Origin: Antedon mediterranea
Lineage: Eukaryota; Echinodermata; Crinoidea; Comatulida; Antedonidae
Reading direction: 5' to 3'
Length of the DNA: 64,000 nt
NCBI RefSeq assembly: GCF_964355755.1
Contig: NC_092679.1
Coordinates: forward strand, 3,534,001-3,598,000
The translations under genes were made by a program, and so were the position numbers. Under the pieces are notes generated by a model. It had not been told where the DNA came from. It ran no database searches and saw only the letters and a list, made by a program, of their open reading frames with translations. Of this stretch, positions 60,489 to 64,000 are shown piece after piece (within the stretch, counting starts at the first letter, position 1; each line of letters begins with the position of its first letter).

Positions 60489-61210
60489 ATATTTGCATAG
60501 GGTCATAGGTCATCGCAAACCAACACCACCTTATTTTCAATTTCTCTCTTTCTGTAAAATGCATTTATATAAATATTTTTTTCGGATTCTGTAGATTATT
60601 TCTCTCAATGCTAACAATTCATTAGTTTTTGCTTGATTTATGATGTCAAAATACCTTTTTTAACTAAATTGTAAAAAGTGCACTTCAACCACGATAAAAG
60701 TAGAACAAAACTGTTTTCAAGGCTAGTTTTGTAAATTATAGCAGATAAATAATCAAACTAAGTTATGATTAATATGCTTGGTCAATATGACATTAGTTAT
60801 GTAAATTAAAAAATATTTTGAATTGAAGTCTAGTAGTATTCACATTAATACAAAAGTAAGCCTATGTAATTCATATCATAAAATGATAACATGTATTTAT
60901 AATAATATATAACTAGTATCATAATATACCTAATGATGAAATTTAATAGATTCAGAGAGTTTGAAAATAATTGTAAATATTAATGCAGAATGTAAGACAT
61001 TTTAATTGAATACAATTTTGTAGATTAGCTGATTATTGTGTTTAGTTAACTAGATGCTTATAACCTGTTCACATGGCCTAGCAAAACTGCGGGGTGTACA
61101 CACACAATACTAAGCAAAATGTGCTGTAAACGCTGGCGTTTTACAAGGTCGTGTGAACAGGAAATAGCACACTGTATGTTTATGTACGATTTTCATAGAT
61201 TACCAATGTT

Positions 61211-61355
61211 GAGCTTTGTCTACACTATCAAAGTGTATCTGCCCATATAAGTACATGATGATGTCATATCACTACCATATGTGGGCATACCACTGCCATA
61301 TTTGGGCACATCACATTTTAAAAAAAAACTAGTTTGATAGTGTAGACAGAGCTTA
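61211..61355. mobile_element. MITE family A, full copy
   Basis: Ends GAGCTTTGTCTACACTATC and GTTTGATAGTGTAGACAGAGC; duplicated CCATAT.TGGGCA segment. Intergenic. Confidence 0.88.
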
Positions 61356-61359
61356 AAAG

Positions 61360-62365
61360 AGGCAAATGGAAACAACACTATTGTTGGCTTTTTCCAAGTT
61401 TATGTAAAATAATTTCACCGTCTGATCAACCAAGTTATACAATGATGTATTAATAGCAAGTGTTATCGTAGAATAATCATTTCTTACAAAGAATGTAGAA
61501 ATAATGTGTTTTAATCTATTGTTTTTGGTATTAGATTTAATTTGCATAATTCCATGTGTTAAGATATAGCGGTGTGTTGTATTTAGGCATAGCATTTCAT
61601 TGTTCATGATTTTGCTATTTAGTAGATTCTGGTGAAAAATACATAAAAGTGCTTTGGAAGAAATATATCTTAATTGAATTATCTTTTATTTTGAATGAAT
61701 TCGAATTTGGTGTTTTCGCGGAAGCAGTTACCACAACAATTGGTTTGTAAGCATGCGTAGATATCATTATGCTCTTTCTTCTTGAAGAAAAGTTGTAATA
61801 ATTAATCAGAAAATTTCTGATTTTGATTAAAACTAGTTTATCCATGCTGCGTTTCTTTTGTTTAAAATATGTACAGATTTATCTTTTTTATACCTCCATG
61901 ATTTAACTAAACCAACTTTATGCAAAATCTGATAATACAAACAAGATTGCACAAGTAATTTTCAGAACCTTTAATAAATTTACACTCAATAGGCCTAAAA
62001 TATAGACATACTCATAATTTACCAACTTATCTATATGTACTTGAAATCATTGTTTGGCTTTTTTTGAAATTATATTAATACATATTTGACCAGATTATTA
62101 TCTGTCTAAGTTATAATTTTCATACCTAATTCGGAGTACTAAAACACAATTTTAAGATAATATTATCAATAATTATTTCGGTCCTAATTACAAGATACCC
62201 TTATTTAATTGTATTGGCCCCAATTCGCTAATTAAATACAGTAATTAATCAAATTTAAAGAATTTATAGATTTAAATCAACTCTAGAAAGGTCAGGTCAG
62301 TTATTAAAATTAGTTATATTGTCGAATGACAGATACATGCTATTATGTAATAATTATCATTCCTT
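61360..62365. other. Intergenic or 3' UTR DNA
   Basis: AT-rich. May include the 3' UTR of the - strand gene that follows. No coding signal on either strand. Confidence 0.5.
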
Positions 62366-63986
62366 CTATTTTGAGTAACATCTGTATGGAGATCCATGCA
62401 CTGTTTCCATTAATAAAGAAGGGTTGTGATTCACTGATGGTTCGACTAAATTGACGCTTGTAGAACGCCATACCGTAGATGCATTTTTAGACGTATTTTG
62501 ATTGGTTAAAAGTTGCACTGCGTTGTATGCAGATTGTACGTGGTTTCGATTGTGATTGGCTGAAAGTATCACAGCGTTTCCGTTTGATAAATTACTCGAT
62601 GTCGCCTGATTGGCTGGAGTTTGAAATGCGTTCACCAAACTACACGACACTGGCCTAGTACATTTATATTTAGCATGATTGGTTGGAAGTGTAACTCTGC
62701 ATGTTCTGACACCCACTTTTTCTGAAATTACATTAGTAGGCCTAGTCTGATAATAATGCTGGCGATGATCGCTTATAGCAGGCCTGGCTTGTTGCATATT
62801 TGAAACTAAAGCAGTTGAACTGCCACTAGAAGTACTCGTCTGTCCCGACGACGGGTCACAGTGTAACTCTAGGCGCCTTGGTGTTATTGTCAGTGCACTT
62901 GCACTTTCTAAAAATCTTGGGCGTTTACTCGATGGGTGATGGGTTTGTACCGCCTGTGATCGTTTGCAAGGGGATATATTCAAATTGAATAAATTACTTG
63001 TGGGTAGTGATTGTGACTTATTTGGTGTTGACGTCATAAATTGTTGTGAAGTTTCATTAGACGTCATGAATGTCTGTGTACATTTGTTCGTTCTCTTTGG
63101 TGACTTTACCAATTTCTTTTTGGATTTGCGGCTCTTTCTAAGAGCTAGTAGATATACCGTTGCTTTGCGGCGACGTTGAATAAGCTTCTTAATAATGTTT
63201 GCTCGTTTGTGTTTTTCCATATTAGTAATTACGCTAACCGCTTTCCGTAATAAAATTCTGTCACCTGTTTCAAAGCTAAAGGTGAATTTCTTCTTTACGT
63301 GATCAAGAATGGCATGAGCTAGGAAATTTGCAGTGGCGCGAATTCGTGGATATAGGTCGCCTGCCTCGTCTGCCAGATTCCTACAGATTGTACGACATAT
63401 ACCAACATCTTCAGTAACAGTAAGAAAATTCTGTCGAATTGGATCGTTCACTTCGTCTGGATGCATGTTTAGTAGTATCAGATTTTCATTTGGTAACCCA
63501 TGTTTGTAACAATCACTCCACATAAACGGAGGCTGAAAAGCAAAAAATACAATTAAAATTAATTCCAATCATCTTGGTATAGCCTAGGCCTATATTTTAA
63601 AAAGTTTTATAGGCCTAGGCCCTCCAAAAATTGGAGCAGATTAATATTGTTGATTGTGACTCTACTTACCGTTGTCTTATAGTATTCTTCTACCTCTCGT
63701 GCCACAAGAATCAGTGCCTGTAGCTGGTTCCTGTCGCTGTTGATTTGATTCACATTATAAACTACAAATAATAATCATAAAACAATAAGATTAGTTAGGC
63801 CTAGCTAGAGCCTAGGCTACTAGTAGTATGTACAGGTTTATTAATAACATTTATAAAGTTATGTACTCTTTTTTAATCGTATAATAATATGTCAAACAAA
63901 ACTTATCATTACCATTTTCTTCCATTGCATTGTTGTATTTCAATATTGAAATTTGTATTTTTTGTCTTCGTTTCTTAAATTGCATG
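62366..63986 (-). CDS. Unrecognised protein, last three exons (partial)
   Basis: I do not recognise this gene. Exons read 63986-63913, 63761-63670 and 63532-62366 (stop); GT-AG borders and phases agree, giving ~443 residues in the window. The first exon starts C-ATG right after an acceptor AG, so the Met may be the initiator after a 5' UTR intron or an internal residue. The N-terminal ~190 residues look folded and helical: KYNNAMEENVYNVNQINSDR, ALILVAREVEEYYKTTPPFM, DVGICRTICRNLADEAGDLY. Then a very basic stretch (KKLIQRRRK, RKSRKSKKKLVKSPKRTNK), a likely nuclear signal, and a ~240-residue Ser/Thr/Asn/Gln-rich tail with weak ~20-residue repeats around A/TNH or NQ (TNHAKYK, ANQATSS, ANHNRNH, TNQNTSK, VNHNPS). 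Composition suggests a nuclear protein; function unknown. Confidence 0.75.
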
Positions 63987-64000
63987 CTTAAAAAACAGAA

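Overview
This is an AT-rich animal nuclear DNA window. Intron-bearing genes, replication-dependent histone genes ending in a 3' stem-loop, and dense interspersed repeats (MITEs, tRNA-headed SINEs, non-LTR retrotransposon pieces) point to a marine invertebrate. Histone sequence, all-same-strand quintet clustering and gene content favour a deuterostome, probably an echinoderm (possibly a crinoid); that placement is inference and was not tested against a database.

Layout. (1) 1-8.6 kb holds no intact gene. It contains a ~145-bp satellite, a duplicated ~590-bp block tied to 22/23-bp minisatellites, a decayed C2H2 zinc-finger array and a 1.77-kb DNA transposon with matching ends and a 5-bp target duplication. 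(2) 8.6-19.9 kb is a replication-dependent histone cluster, all on +, in the order H2A, H1, H4, H3, H2B, H2A: one full quintet of ~10.6 kb plus the first gene of the next. Each gene is intronless, has its own promoter elements (TATA, CCAAT, E2F-like TTCCCGCC, an octamer for H2B, an H1 box for H1) and ends in the same 16-nt stem-loop. (3) 20.3-28.0 kb (-) is a complete 17-exon SRBD1 gene (Tex-like, with YqgF, helix-hairpin-helix and S1 domains; 883 aa in my reconstruction). (4) 31.1-58.8 kb (+) is a 46-exon gene whose exons join in frame into a ~2,453-aa protein with basic/acidic N-terminal tracts, a long ankyrin-repeat array, a WGR domain, a PARP regulatory domain and a PARP catalytic domain with the H-Y-E triad. 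This is the architecture of nematode PME-5, not that of vertebrate tankyrase. (5) 62.4-64 kb (-) holds the last three exons of a gene I do not recognise.

The histone genes supply S-phase chromatin; SRBD1 and the PARP are nucleic-acid or chromatin-associated but unrelated in pathway, so no operon-like link is implied. SRBD1 and the PARP gene are divergent, ~3 kb apart. Introns of both carry one MITE family (17 copies or fragments in the window), several lying within ~25 nt of splice donors. The most unusual items are the ankyrin-WGR-PARP gene, a shared CGTCCGC promoter motif in the histone cluster, duplicated splice-site segments in the PARP gene, a LINE ending ~10 bp from a splice acceptor, and two ribozyme-like Penelope-type motifs. 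I did not find a clearly undescribed multi-gene system.
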